DNA of 64,000 nucleotides from an uncultured Lachnospiraceae bacterium. Lineage in GTDB: Bacteria > Bacillota > Clostridia > Lachnospirales > Lachnospiraceae. The position numbers were made by a program, and so were the translations under genes. The stretch covers positions 9,018-73,017 of the forward strand of contig CAJUDM010000024.1 of assembly GCA_910584915.1 (NCBI GenBank). The letters are read 5' to 3'. Below, in pieces: positions 17,924 to 25,991 of the stretch. The notes beneath the pieces are model-generated. The model saw only the letters and a program-made list of their open reading frames with translations, had not been told where the DNA came from and ran no database searches. Every line of letters starts with the position of its first letter. Within the stretch, counting starts at the first letter, position 1.

Positions 17924-18153
17924 CGCTCAGAACGAAAGACGGCGGCTGGGAGGCGGATATGGAGCTCCCGGCGAAGATGAAACTGAAAAATGTCGCATGG
18001 AAAGTATTGGAGACGATAAAAGCCATGGATGAGAGCAGGTTTGAGTCGGTACATAAATTGCAGTTTATCCATGAAAACAGGGTTTTGAACGAAGAGGCGA
18101 CACTGGCGGATTACCGGATCTGGGACGGCAGTATCGTGTTTCTTGTTTCATAG
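17905..18153 (+). CDS. esaB: EsaB/YukD-type ubiquitin-like type VII secretion protein
   Basis: 82 residues, overlapping the kinase 1 stop by 19 bases, which implies translational coupling. The start region MEYAIVTLRTKDGGWEADME and the later ENRVLNEEATLADYRIWDG segment match the ubiquitin-like fold of YukD/EsaB. These small cytosolic proteins are essential accessory components of T7SSb systems and interact with the ATPase in related systems. The length is normal for the family. Confidence 0.85.
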   Translation: MEYAIVTLRTKDGGWEADMELPAKMKLKNVAWKVLETIKAMDESRFESVHKLQFIHENRVLNEEATLADYRIWDGSIVFLVS

Positions 18154-18243
18154 GAAATTGCGTCCTATGAAACAAAAACGCTCCGCGTGGATCGCACTGC
18201 GGCGGAGAGGAATTATGTTGCTGAAGCAACCCGCCGCAGGCGG
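18143..18243 (+). other. Train of short hairpins after esaB
   Basis: Four successive stem-loops: TTGTTTCATAGGA/TCCTATGAAACAA (18143-18175, overlapping the esaB stop), CTCCGC/GCGGAG (18181-18207), GTTGC-TGAA-GCAAC (18217-18230) and CCGCC-GCA-GGCGG (18231-18243). The next hairpin is a terminator. No gene lies in this stretch. Confidence 0.65.
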
Positions 18244-18244
18244 A

Positions 18245-18271
18245 GAATCCTGCGAAGCAGGATTCTTTTTT
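18245..18271 (+). terminator. Rho-independent terminator between esaB and the PP2C gene
   Basis: GAATCCTGC-GAA-GCAGGATTC (18245-18265), a perfect nine-pair stem with a three-base loop, followed by six T. It would divide the type VII locus into at least two expression units or attenuate the distal genes. Confidence 0.85.
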
Positions 18272-18292
18272 AACTGCTGAAAGGGGAGTATT

Positions 18293-19171
18293 TTGGAGTT
18301 GAAAATAGAGGGAGCGGTTGTCACAGACGAGGGCAATGTGCGCTCCGGCAATGAGGACAACTATTATCTTTTCGGAAATTACAGATATGACACGAGTGTC
18401 AGCAAGAAGCGGGAGAAAAAAGAAGCTCCGGCAAGACAGGAGCTGGCGGCGGTGTATGACGGCATGGGCGGCGAGGAGGCGGGAGAGGTCGCATCCCTGA
18501 CGGCGGCAAGGTTTTTTATGCCGTGCAGGAACGAAAGCCTGCGTGTAGAAGCGCCGTATCAGGTAAAATGCGCGAACGAAGCGATATGCCGGGAGATCGA
18601 GGGCAGAGGGGGCGCCCGCATCGGGACGACGGCGGTAATGCTGTATCTGGATGAGGGAAAAGCCACCTGTTTAAATGTGGGCGACAGCAGATGCTATTTT
18701 ATGAGGGACGGCATGTTGAGGCAGATATCCGTGGATCACACCGAAGCCGAAAATATGGTGCGGATGGGCATACTGGATCCCGCGAAGGCGCGAAAGAGCA
18801 AAAGCTGGCATAAACTGACGCAGCATCTCGGTATCTTCCCGGATGAGTTTGCGCTGGAGCCACATATCAGCGAAACGATCACACTGCGGGGAGGAGATCT
18901 GTTTCTGCTGTGCAGCGACGGGTTGACGGATATGGTGATGGACGATGAGATAGCCGGCATTCTGGGGCGGGCGAAGGACGCGGAGAGCGCCGCTGATATG
19001 CTTGTGAAGGCGGCTCTGAAAAATGGGGGCAGGGACAATGTGACTGCCCTGGTACTGCGGGTCTGTCGTGCCACTTTATGGCAGGATATAAAGAAGCGTC
19101 TGAAAAACGTGCCGGGAACGGTCTGGATCATTCTGCTGATACTGGCGGCGGCAGCTATCATCATCGCCTGA
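18293..19171 (+). CDS. PP2C-family Ser/Thr protein phosphatase with C-terminal membrane anchor
   Basis: 292 residues from a TTG start at 18293 after AAGGGGAG. PP2C metal-binding motifs are present: GNEDNYY, YDGMGGEEAGE, GTTAVM, VGDSRCYFMRDG, CSDGLTDM and GGRDNVT. Phosphatases of this family are Mn/Mg-dependent and reverse Hanks-type kinases. Unlike the housekeeping Stp/PrpC (~240 aa, soluble), this one ends in a transmembrane helix (VWIILLILAAAAIIIA), which puts it at the membrane near the kinases. It lies between the two kinase genes, so it is the likely opposing enzyme of the locus. Confidence 0.92.
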   Translation: MELKIEGAVVTDEGNVRSGNEDNYYLFGNYRYDTSVSKKREKKEAPARQELAAVYDGMGGEEAGEVASLTAARFFMPCRNESLRVEAPYQVKCANEAICREIEGRGGARIGTTAVMLYLDEGKATCLNVGDSRCYFMRDGMLRQISVDHTEAENMVRMGILDPAKARKSKSWHKLTQHLGIFPDEFALEPHISETITLRGGDLFLLCSDGLTDMVMDDEIAGILGRAKDAESAADMLVKAALKNGGRDNVTALVLRVCRATLWQDIKKRLKNVPGTVWIILLILAAAAIIIA

Positions 19172-19219
19172 GGGCGGAGTTCGGGAAATATGTAAAAAAC
19201 GGAGAGGGAGGAAACAGGA

Positions 19220-20329
19220 ATGGCAAAAATTGACGTTTACAGCAGTGAGATGTCTGATCTGTCAGGAAGGCTGAAGAGGATAGCTTCCGTGATAGAGGAT
19301 GCGGAGCGGATCACGGGAAAGGTGCAGAGAAATCTGGATTTTCAGGTGGCGGCAAAGCAGGGGATCGCGAGCGGGCTCAGGACAACGAGGGGAAAATTGC
19401 AGAGGCAGAATGACAAGGTGGAGAATCTGTCAAAGCTGACGGCTGTCTCCCTGGAGGAGTTTGTGAACGCGGATAACCGGATGGACAGAAAAGGGCGCAG
19501 CATACTCGGTAGAATACGAAATCCGGTGTCCGGCATAGTCAGGGATATCAAAAGTTTTTTTGTCGGGATATCGCTCTCAAAGTATCAAAAGATCACCAGC
19601 CTTTTTGCGCCGGCGGGGACGATCATCACTGTGGCGGGGCTCGCCGAGCTGATCCGCAGATTGAGGGAGATCATAAAGGGAGCGAAGCCGGGAGGTGGAA
19701 GCGCAGGGGCTGGAAATACCGAGGGTACCGTGAATGTCGGTGGAACAAACGGGAGCACAGAAGAGCAGACGCCTTCCGGTAATCTGAAACCATATCAGGG
19801 AAAGTATGGTAATTATAATGTGGTAAATGGTTTTGATCCTAAATATTTATTAAATCAGAGTAAGTATAATATTCTTAACAGCAAAGGGAAAAATGTCGGA
19901 TGTATGGCGTGTGGCGTAGCCATGATGCAGTATATGAGAACCGGAAATATGAATCTCAGCCCGGAGGATTCCAGAATCTGGAATAAGAGAACGAAGGAAA
20001 CGCAATGGACGTTTATAAAAAAAGTGCCTGATAGTGGTAAGAGATCGAAAAAGGATCAGTTAAAAATTCTGTATGATAATTTACAGGAAGGAACACCTGT
20101 TATGATCGCACTGAGTTCGTCAAAAAATAAATACAGCACACATTATGTTGTTGTAGTGGGGATCAGAGAAGGAGCGGATGTCAATAATCTCCAAAAAAGC
20201 GATTTTCTGGTCGCTGATCCAAATGGAGGTGTTATCCGAACTATTGATGAGGCAGAGAAGAAAGTCAGCAAAGTAATGCGTGATGGTGATAACTTTACTA
20301 TGTGGAAAGCAAATAATAAGGGATATTAG
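19220..20329 (+). CDS. Candidate type VII-secreted effector: helical N-terminal domain plus C39-like cysteine protease domain
   Basis: 369 residues; ATG 19220 follows GGGAGGAAAC. Residues 1-150 are helical (MAKIDVYSSEMSDLSGRLKR ...), like the export domains of LXG/WXG-type effectors, and end in a hydrophobic stretch (APAGTIITVAGLAEL). Residues ~152-195 are a Gly/Thr/Ser linker. Residues ~200-369 look like a papain-fold C39-type peptidase with Cys231 (CMACGVAMMQY), His308 (STHYVVVVG) and Asp333 (VADPNGG). The C-terminal third is visibly more AT-rich than the N-terminal part and the neighbours, as expected of a swapped toxin domain. No immunity gene is obvious between it and kinase 2. The effector role is inferred from architecture and location. 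Confidence 0.7.
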   Translation: MAKIDVYSSEMSDLSGRLKRIASVIEDAERITGKVQRNLDFQVAAKQGIASGLRTTRGKLQRQNDKVENLSKLTAVSLEEFVNADNRMDRKGRSILGRIRNPVSGIVRDIKSFFVGISLSKYQKITSLFAPAGTIITVAGLAELIRRLREIIKGAKPGGGSAGAGNTEGTVNVGGTNGSTEEQTPSGNLKPYQGKYGNYNVVNGFDPKYLLNQSKYNILNSKGKNVGCMACGVAMMQYMRTGNMNLSPEDSRIWNKRTKETQWTFIKKVPDSGKRSKKDQLKILYDNLQEGTPVMIALSSSKNKYSTHYVVVVGIREGADVNNLQKSDFLVADPNGGVIRTIDEAEKKVSKVMRDGDNFTMWKANNKGY

Positions 20330-20427
20330 AAATGGCAGAGATTGTTGCGGAGTACGCAGAAGCGAGGATATTCTGATCTGCAATTGCCGAATAGATAACA
20401 GCAAATAGAGAAAAACAGGAGGGCAAG

Positions 20428-23400
20428 ATGAAAAAAGGGGCGGAAGAAAAAGTGTTTACAAACTGGACAGTCAAAGAACTGCTCGGAAAAGGGGCGTTTG
20501 GAAAGGTGTACCGTATCGAGCGGGAGGAATTCGGCACCGTCTATCAGGCGGCGATGAAAAAGATCGTGATACCGCAGTCGCAGGAGGATGTTGAGGACGC
20601 GATCAACGAGGGAATGGATGAGCAGAGCGTGACCAGCTATTTCCGCAGTTTTGTGGAGGAGATCGTAAGTGAGTTTAAGCTGATGGCACAGCTGAAGGGG
20701 CATACCAATATCGTCAGCTATGAGGATCATATGGTGATCCCCCATGAGGACGGGATCGGCTGGGATATCCTGATCCGCATGGAACTCCTTAAGTCCTTGA
20801 AGAGCGTGACATCGGAGCGGAATATGACAGAGGCGGAAGTGGTGAGGCTCGGCATAGACATGTGCAATGCGCTCGAGTTGTGTGGAAAGATGAATATCAT
20901 CCACAGGGACATCAAGCCGGAAAATATGTTTGTCACATCCCTCGGGGAGTATAAGCTGGGGGATTTCGGCATCGCGCGGACGGCGGAAAAGACCATGAGC
21001 AATCTCTCCAAAAAGGGAACCTATACTTATATGGCGCCTGAGGTCTATAAGGGGGAGGCGTACAACGCGACGGTGGACATTTATTCGCTGGGTATCGTGA
21101 TGTATCGTTTTATGAATTACAACAGGGCGCCGTTTCTGCCGCCGTATCCCCAGCCGATCAGTTTTTCAGACAGGGAGGCGTCGATGACAAGGCGCATCAG
21201 CGAGGAGCCGATGCCCGCGCCCGCCTGCGGCAGCAAGGGATTGAAAAAGATCATTCTGAAGGCATGTGCGTACCGCGCCTCGGAGAGGTATCAGAGCCCG
21301 GCGGAGATGCGGAGCGAGCTGGAGAAGCTGCTGCGGGATACAGCGGGAAAGGATGCGCCGCCGGAGCAGGCGCAGGCGTCCGCGCAGGGAGCGGTTTCAC
21401 AGCGGAGCGCGGACGGCTTTGCGACGGGAGATTTGCAGGAGGAGATGACAGTTGCCACGGCGGGACAGACAGCGGTGCAGAGGCGTGAGGAGGCTCTTTG
21501 GGATGAGGAAGATGCGACTGTCACGGAGAGCGCCATTGCGGGTGAGGCTGTGGCAGGAGGTGCTGCATCTGCGGAGCTTGCTGCGGCAAAGGGCACAGCG
21601 CCTGTGAATACTGCTACAGCGGATGATGCCGTATCCGCGAATGGTGTTATGGCGGAGGAAGCTGCATCCGCAGGAATCGGCGCCGGGGCGGAAACCGTAA
21701 AGCAGGAGGAGCCGGCTTTAGCCGCAAAGGAAGCGTACGGACAGGAGGACGAGGAGGCGACCGTATCGATCTTCGGGGACAGGACGGAGGCAGCGCCGCA
21801 GAAGAAAACCGCGCCGCCCACTCCTGCGCCGCAGCCTGAGCCGGAGAAACCGAAGAAGAGTAAGAAGGGAATGTTTATCGGAATCGGCGCAGCGGCGTCA
21901 GTGGTATTGATATTGGCGGGGGTTGCGCTGGCTGTTGGCAGAGGCGGCAGCGCGGCGCCGTCATCGGGAGAATTCGACGGATTTTCCTATATGGAGACGT
22001 CGGAGGAGGGAGAGTATGATGACCTGTTGACAGGAATTGATGTGGAGGATATGGAAGATGCCGGGGGAGTGAAGGAGGAGATTGTGCCGGCGTCCGAGAG
22101 GTATCTGTATGGGCATTATAATATCGGAGAGTTTGACGGAGAGACAGAGAAGGCATTTTTAGAAGATATGGATATGGAGGCTATTGTGGTCGAGGGGACA
22201 GAAGTAGCGGTGATTCCCAGCGAAATATACTGTTTTCCGGAAGGAACGCTTTATCGGACGGAGGCACTGCGCGATCTGATAGATGAAACAGGGGGAGATG
22301 TCTCACTGATAGTGCCGTCCTATGCGAGTCGGGCTTATATGGATGACATTGGGATGACAAAAGAAGATGTGTTTGACGGGATTGTCTACACATTGTTCGG
22401 AGATGAGGTGAGAACGAATATCCATACGTTCTATGAGGAAAATATCAAAGGACAGGGAGATACGGCGGAGTTAATATATATTAATGAGTCTCTTGAGAAG
22501 AAATCACTGGTGGGATATTACAGAGTAAAGGATTCTGTCATGGAGTTTTCTTATCTGGATCTGGATGAAAATGGTCAGCTCATGCTTTGTCCGTTATCCT
22601 ATGAGGTTGCTTTTTCAGGCAGCAATCTGATGGTTTCGAGAGATGATATTACAAGAAAATTGTACCCGCAAAAAGCATTGTCCCAATATGGCTACAGTAT
22701 AGACGGTTACACCAGTGATATAACAGAAGCGGATCTGGGTATTTCCCGTATGTGTTTATCCATCAATATGGAATCCGGCTTTACGTCCGATCTGGATAAT
22801 GCAATCGACATGAACATTGCAACAATTTATTTTACGGACGGATGGAAGACGCAGTATGCGACGGGGAAAATGGGACCTGGCAATAAGATAGAGCTGCAAT
22901 GGAAGCAGAAGGGTATTATAGAAGATATTTACGCGAGAAAAGAAGAGGAGGGTTCCCTCACGGCTTCTTATCTGGATTGTGACGAGTTGGGATTCATCCT
23001 GCATGTGGACGGAAAAGATTACTTCTATCAGAAGACGGAGACAGAGTATTACGCGGCTCTGGTGGGGGATTCCGTGATCGATTCGGAATTGGATGAGGAA
23101 ACCCTGCAGCTGATGGGCATGACGCAGATGGAGATGTTGAAGGCGATGCAGGACGCTTTTGCGGCGGAGGACTACACGATAGGGGAGGACGTCAACATCG
23201 ATGAGAAGACCGGCAGGATCACGTTAAATGACGGTATCTTATTTGATGTCGGCAGTGCTGAGCTCTCGGAGGAGGGAAAGGAATATCTGTCACGGATATT
23301 TGCCGTACTCGATAAGGTGATCTTTGAGGGAGGGTATGAGGAGTGCCTCGATGAGATCATTGTGGAAGGACATACGGATTCTACCGGGGATTACGAAGAA

Positions 23401-23637
23401 AATCAGGAACTCTCCGAGGCGAGGGCGTACGCGGTGGATGATTACTGCAGTGAGATATATCCCCACATAAGCTCCAGTATCGATGCGGTAGGGCGCTCTA
23501 GCGATGAGCTTATCTATGACGAAAACGGAAATGAGGACCGGGATGCCTCCAGAAGAGTCGTGTTCCGGATCACGCTGGATGCGGATGTATTTGAGGATTA
23601 TATGGAGGACGGTACAGAAGGAATTGAAGCGGATTAA
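20428..23637 (+). CDS. Transmembrane Ser/Thr protein kinase with extracellular OmpA-like domain, kinase 2
   Basis: 1069 residues; ATG 20428 follows CAGGAGGGC. The kinase domain is very similar to kinase 1 along its length (GKGAFGKVY, HRDIKPEN at 159-166, DFG, KGTYTYMAPE). A long Ala/Glu-rich linker ends in EDEEATVSIFGDRTE (Thr445). A transmembrane segment is at ~482-504. Residues ~510-910 form a large extracellular region of unknown fold. Residues ~925-1055 are an OmpA-like domain (LFDVGSAELSEEGKEYL, IIVEGHTDSTG, NQELSEARAYAV, ASRRVVF). OmpA-like domains bind peptidoglycan non-covalently, so this receptor could sense cell-wall state in place of PASTA repeats. The duplication of the kinase within the locus is clear. 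Confidence 0.88.
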   Translation: MKKGAEEKVFTNWTVKELLGKGAFGKVYRIEREEFGTVYQAAMKKIVIPQSQEDVEDAINEGMDEQSVTSYFRSFVEEIVSEFKLMAQLKGHTNIVSYEDHMVIPHEDGIGWDILIRMELLKSLKSVTSERNMTEAEVVRLGIDMCNALELCGKMNIIHRDIKPENMFVTSLGEYKLGDFGIARTAEKTMSNLSKKGTYTYMAPEVYKGEAYNATVDIYSLGIVMYRFMNYNRAPFLPPYPQPISFSDREASMTRRISEEPMPAPACGSKGLKKIILKACAYRASERYQSPAEMRSELEKLLRDTAGKDAPPEQAQASAQGAVSQRSADGFATGDLQEEMTVATAGQTAVQRREEALWDEEDATVTESAIAGEAVAGGAASAELAAAKGTAPVNTATADDAVSANGVMAEEAASAGIGAGAETVKQEEPALAAKEAYGQEDEEATVSIFGDRTEAAPQKKTAPPTPAPQPEPEKPKKSKKGMFIGIGAAASVVLILAGVALAVGRGGSAAPSSGEFDGFSYMETSEEGEYDDLLTGIDVEDMEDAGGVKEEIVPASERYLYGHYNIGEFDGETEKAFLEDMDMEAIVVEGTEVAVIPSEIYCFPEGTLYRTEALRDLIDETGGDVSLIVPSYASRAYMDDIGMTKEDVFDGIVYTLFGDEVRTNIHTFYEENIKGQGDTAELIYINESLEKKSLVGYYRVKDSVMEFSYLDLDENGQLMLCPLSYEVAFSGSNLMVSRDDITRKLYPQKALSQYGYSIDGYTSDITEADLGISRMCLSINMESGFTSDLDNAIDMNIATIYFTDGWKTQYATGKMGPGNKIELQWKQKGIIEDIYARKEEEGSLTASYLDCDELGFILHVDGKDYFYQKTETEYYAALVGDSVIDSELDEETLQLMGMTQMEMLKAMQDAFAAEDYTIGEDVNIDEKTGRITLNDGILFDVGSAELSEEGKEYLSRIFAVLDKVIFEGGYEECLDEIIVEGHTDSTGDYEENQELSEARAYAVDDYCSEIYPHISSSIDAVGRSSDELIYDENGNEDRDASRRVVFRITLDADVFEDYMEDGTEGIEAD

Positions 23638-23682
23638 ATGGAAAATAGCCCGGGACGATAAGGCAAAACAAGGAGGAGAAAA

Positions 23683-24645
23683 ATGACATATTGTAAAAGA
23701 CGGTTTCTGGCAGGATTACTCTGCATATTTATGGTGGGATGCCTGGCTGGATGCAGGAAAAAAGAGGCGGACGAAAAAAAGCAGGATATCAATGAGATGG
23801 AAGAAATGCCCAAACTGAACGAAGAGGATATGGAGGCATTGTTCGAAGAAGAGGAAGCGGCGGGAGAGGAGAGTGAAAAAGAGGAAGGCGCCGGGAATCT
23901 GCAGATCGGAGATGTCGTAAACAGGGAAGAGATTCTGGATTATGTTGAGCAGGGGGATGAATATACAGAGGTATATGCTGTAAAAAGGGGAGAGGAGTTT
24001 GAAGTCATATTTTGCGGCGGGGAGGATGAGAGTCCGTGGTGGGGAGCCTCTTCTATGGGCGAGCACAGTAACATGCTTCTTTCTTCCAAAGTAGAGATTG
24101 TGCCGTTATCTGTTTCATCGGGAGATGAGCTGGTGGGCTTTGGCGATGCAACTACTGCAGATTTTATCGGGGTGACAGATCAATATCTGGCAGCGCCGTT
24201 TATTATCGAGAAAGGAGCTTATGCCGGAGGAAAGACATACTGGAATGCGTGGCTTAATCCTGTTACCTGTATTGCGGGCCTGGAGAATCTGGAGAATTTA
24301 AACGGCGGGATCAATATCGCGGAAGTGGATGGCGTTTCCATAGAGGATCCGACAGTGCAGAAAAGACTGGAGCATTGTTATACAAGCGGCGCCACCGGCA
24401 GGGAAAGCTATATAATAGTTGGGGATGAAGATATCACTGTGGGATGGTATGAACAGAATACTTTTAAGGAGGCCTCTTTTCGACCTTCTGTGGTTATGCA
24501 CACAGAAGGGGATGGCCTCTGGCCGGATACTGCGCCGACAAAGGATGGCTATACGGTCATTTCAGATGGAGAAAGCCTGAAAAATCTGGGGGGATATGAA
24601 ACGTACTGGTCATATGATTACGGATTGGTAAGGATAACAGAATAG
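23683..24645 (+). CDS. Lipoprotein of unknown function, type VII locus
   Basis: 320 residues; ATG 23683 follows AAGGAGG. A lipoprotein signal peptide is evident (RRFLAGLLCIFMVGCLAGC; lipobox LAGC, lipid-modified Cys at ~24). A strongly acidic linker follows (about residues 30-75), then a ~240-residue domain with no family I recognise. It lies 45 bases after kinase 2 on the same strand. It is therefore a candidate extracellular partner of the kinase ectodomain or of the secretion channel. Confidence 0.7.
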   Translation: MTYCKRRFLAGLLCIFMVGCLAGCRKKEADEKKQDINEMEEMPKLNEEDMEALFEEEEAAGEESEKEEGAGNLQIGDVVNREEILDYVEQGDEYTEVYAVKRGEEFEVIFCGGEDESPWWGASSMGEHSNMLLSSKVEIVPLSVSSGDELVGFGDATTADFIGVTDQYLAAPFIIEKGAYAGGKTYWNAWLNPVTCIAGLENLENLNGGINIAEVDGVSIEDPTVQKRLEHCYTSGATGRESYIIVGDEDITVGWYEQNTFKEASFRPSVVMHTEGDGLWPDTAPTKDGYTVISDGESLKNLGGYETYWSYDYGLVRITE

Positions 24646-24668
24646 CGAAAGGATAAGGAAGAAAAGTG

Positions 24669-24869
24669 ATGAAAACATGTAAAAGTTTTATGGTCATTTT
24701 CGTGATGGCGGTTTTGACGATGGTGGTGCTTACGGGCTGCGGGAAAAAAGGGGAATGCGAGGACTGCGGGCAGGTCGAAAAATTGAATGAGTTTGTAGAT
24801 GGGGACGGAGACAGCCACTGGTACTGTGATGACTGCTATAAAATGGAGAAATTATTTGCGGATATTTAG
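24669..24869 (+). CDS. Small lipoprotein with two CxxC-type motifs
   Basis: 66 residues from ATG 24669. The signal peptide ends in lipobox LTGC. The mature part is short and contains CEDCG and CDDC pairs about 25 residues apart, the pattern of a small zinc ribbon or a redox-active peptide. It follows the larger lipoprotein by 23 bases. Function unknown. Confidence 0.65.
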   Translation: MKTCKSFMVIFVMAVLTMVVLTGCGKKGECEDCGQVEKLNEFVDGDGDSHWYCDDCYKMEKLFADI

Positions 24870-24949
24870 GGGGCTGAACTCAGAGAATACGGAATCGGTG
24901 TCCGCAGATTTAAGCGCTGCAGGGAAACAATAAGAGGCGGAAGATGTAC

Positions 24950-24979
24950 TTGAAAGCTGCGGGCCGAATGCTGTATTAT
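24950..24979 (+). promoter_or_regulatory. Predicted promoter of the transglutaminase-like gene
   Basis: TTGAAA (24950-24955), 18-base spacer, TATTAT (24974-24979), about 50 bases before the ATG at 25032. Confidence 0.45.
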
Positions 24980-25031
24980 AAAACGACAGGATGTAAAAAG
25001 TTGAAAGAGATACAATGAGAGGAGAAGAGAG

Positions 25032-25991
25032 ATGAAAGGAAAAGGCAAAGAAAGATATCGGAGAGCAGCCGGCAAAGCCTTCATGGCGTCGGTTCTCGCC
25101 GTCACCCTTTTCGCAGGGACATGTATGAGCGCTTCCGCAGGGCATTTTATCACAGATCCGGCGACAATGTGCAGCAGGTATCAGGAGGATGACGGGAGTT
25201 TCGCCGAGTTTAAGTGGGTACAGATAGATGGGTATGTAAACAGCGGCAGATGGGTGTACATCGGACCGCAGGGGTATGTGATCACGGGAGACTGCATATC
25301 TCCCTGTCCGGTGATCCCCGGAGCGGACGGCGTTTATATGGTGGACCAGAGGGTGCGCAGCGTGACGGGAACAGCAGGGCAGCAGCCGGCATTCAGCCTG
25401 CCGAGCGCGCAGAGGGATCTCCAGTATAAGGGGCTCAGACAGGCGCTGGACATGATCCCGCTCTATCCGGATGCGTCCACCGGCTCTCCGGAGATGGATG
25501 AAAGGCTGGATCAGATATTCGCGCAGATCATCACGCCGGATATGGACACCCACGATAAACTGAAGGCGTGCTATGATTATCTGATCGTCAATACTTTTGA
25601 TCCCCGGTATGAGGAGGGGCAGGCTTCCTATGAAAATATACCTGTGACGGAAATCTACAGCACAAATTCTGACGCGGCGCTGTTATTTTATACGGGCAGC
25701 GGCGTCTGCGATAATTTTGCGGCGGCGTTTGCGGTGATGGCGTGGAAGATTGGTGTGCCGATGTATATTGTGAACGGGGATACGAGTTCCTCCCGCGGCG
25801 GCTATACCCCGCATGCGTGGTGCCAGCTGGACGGCGCGGACGGCACGGTATATATCTTTGATCCCCATATCGACTACGGCATCGCGCTGCGCTCGGGCAA
25901 GGCTTCGTCCTACGCCCGCTTCGGGGTGCCTGCTGCGAGGGTTGCGGGGAAATATGCGGGAGTCACAAGGATCTTTGATAAGGTGAGATAG
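25032..25991 (+). CDS. Secreted transglutaminase-like (papain-fold) protein
   Basis: 319 residues; ATG 25032 follows GGAGAAGAGAG. A Sec signal peptide is present (AFMASVLAVTLFAGTCMSASAG). Residues ~40-115 form an N-terminal region with Trp/Tyr-rich repeats (GRWVYIGPQGYVITG) similar in flavour to cell-wall binding repeats. Residues ~170-319 have the transglutaminase-like triad: Cys in GSGVCDNFAAAF, His in TPHAWCQLDG and Asp in YIFDPHID. Proteins of this type act outside the cell as proteases or crosslinkers; the substrate is unknown. A predicted promoter just upstream suggests separate expression from the type VII locus. Confidence 0.8.
   Translation: MKGKGKERYRRAAGKAFMASVLAVTLFAGTCMSASAGHFITDPATMCSRYQEDDGSFAEFKWVQIDGYVNSGRWVYIGPQGYVITGDCISPCPVIPGADGVYMVDQRVRSVTGTAGQQPAFSLPSAQRDLQYKGLRQALDMIPLYPDASTGSPEMDERLDQIFAQIITPDMDTHDKLKACYDYLIVNTFDPRYEEGQASYENIPVTEIYSTNSDAALLFYTGSGVCDNFAAAFAVMAWKIGVPMYIVNGDTSSSRGGYTPHAWCQLDGADGTVYIFDPHIDYGIALRSGKASSYARFGVPAARVAGKYAGVTRIFDKVR

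Noticed and set aside
25032..25991. Transglutaminase-like protein as core component of the type VII system
   Set aside because: It has a Sec signal peptide and its own promoter; adjacency alone does not make it part of the system.
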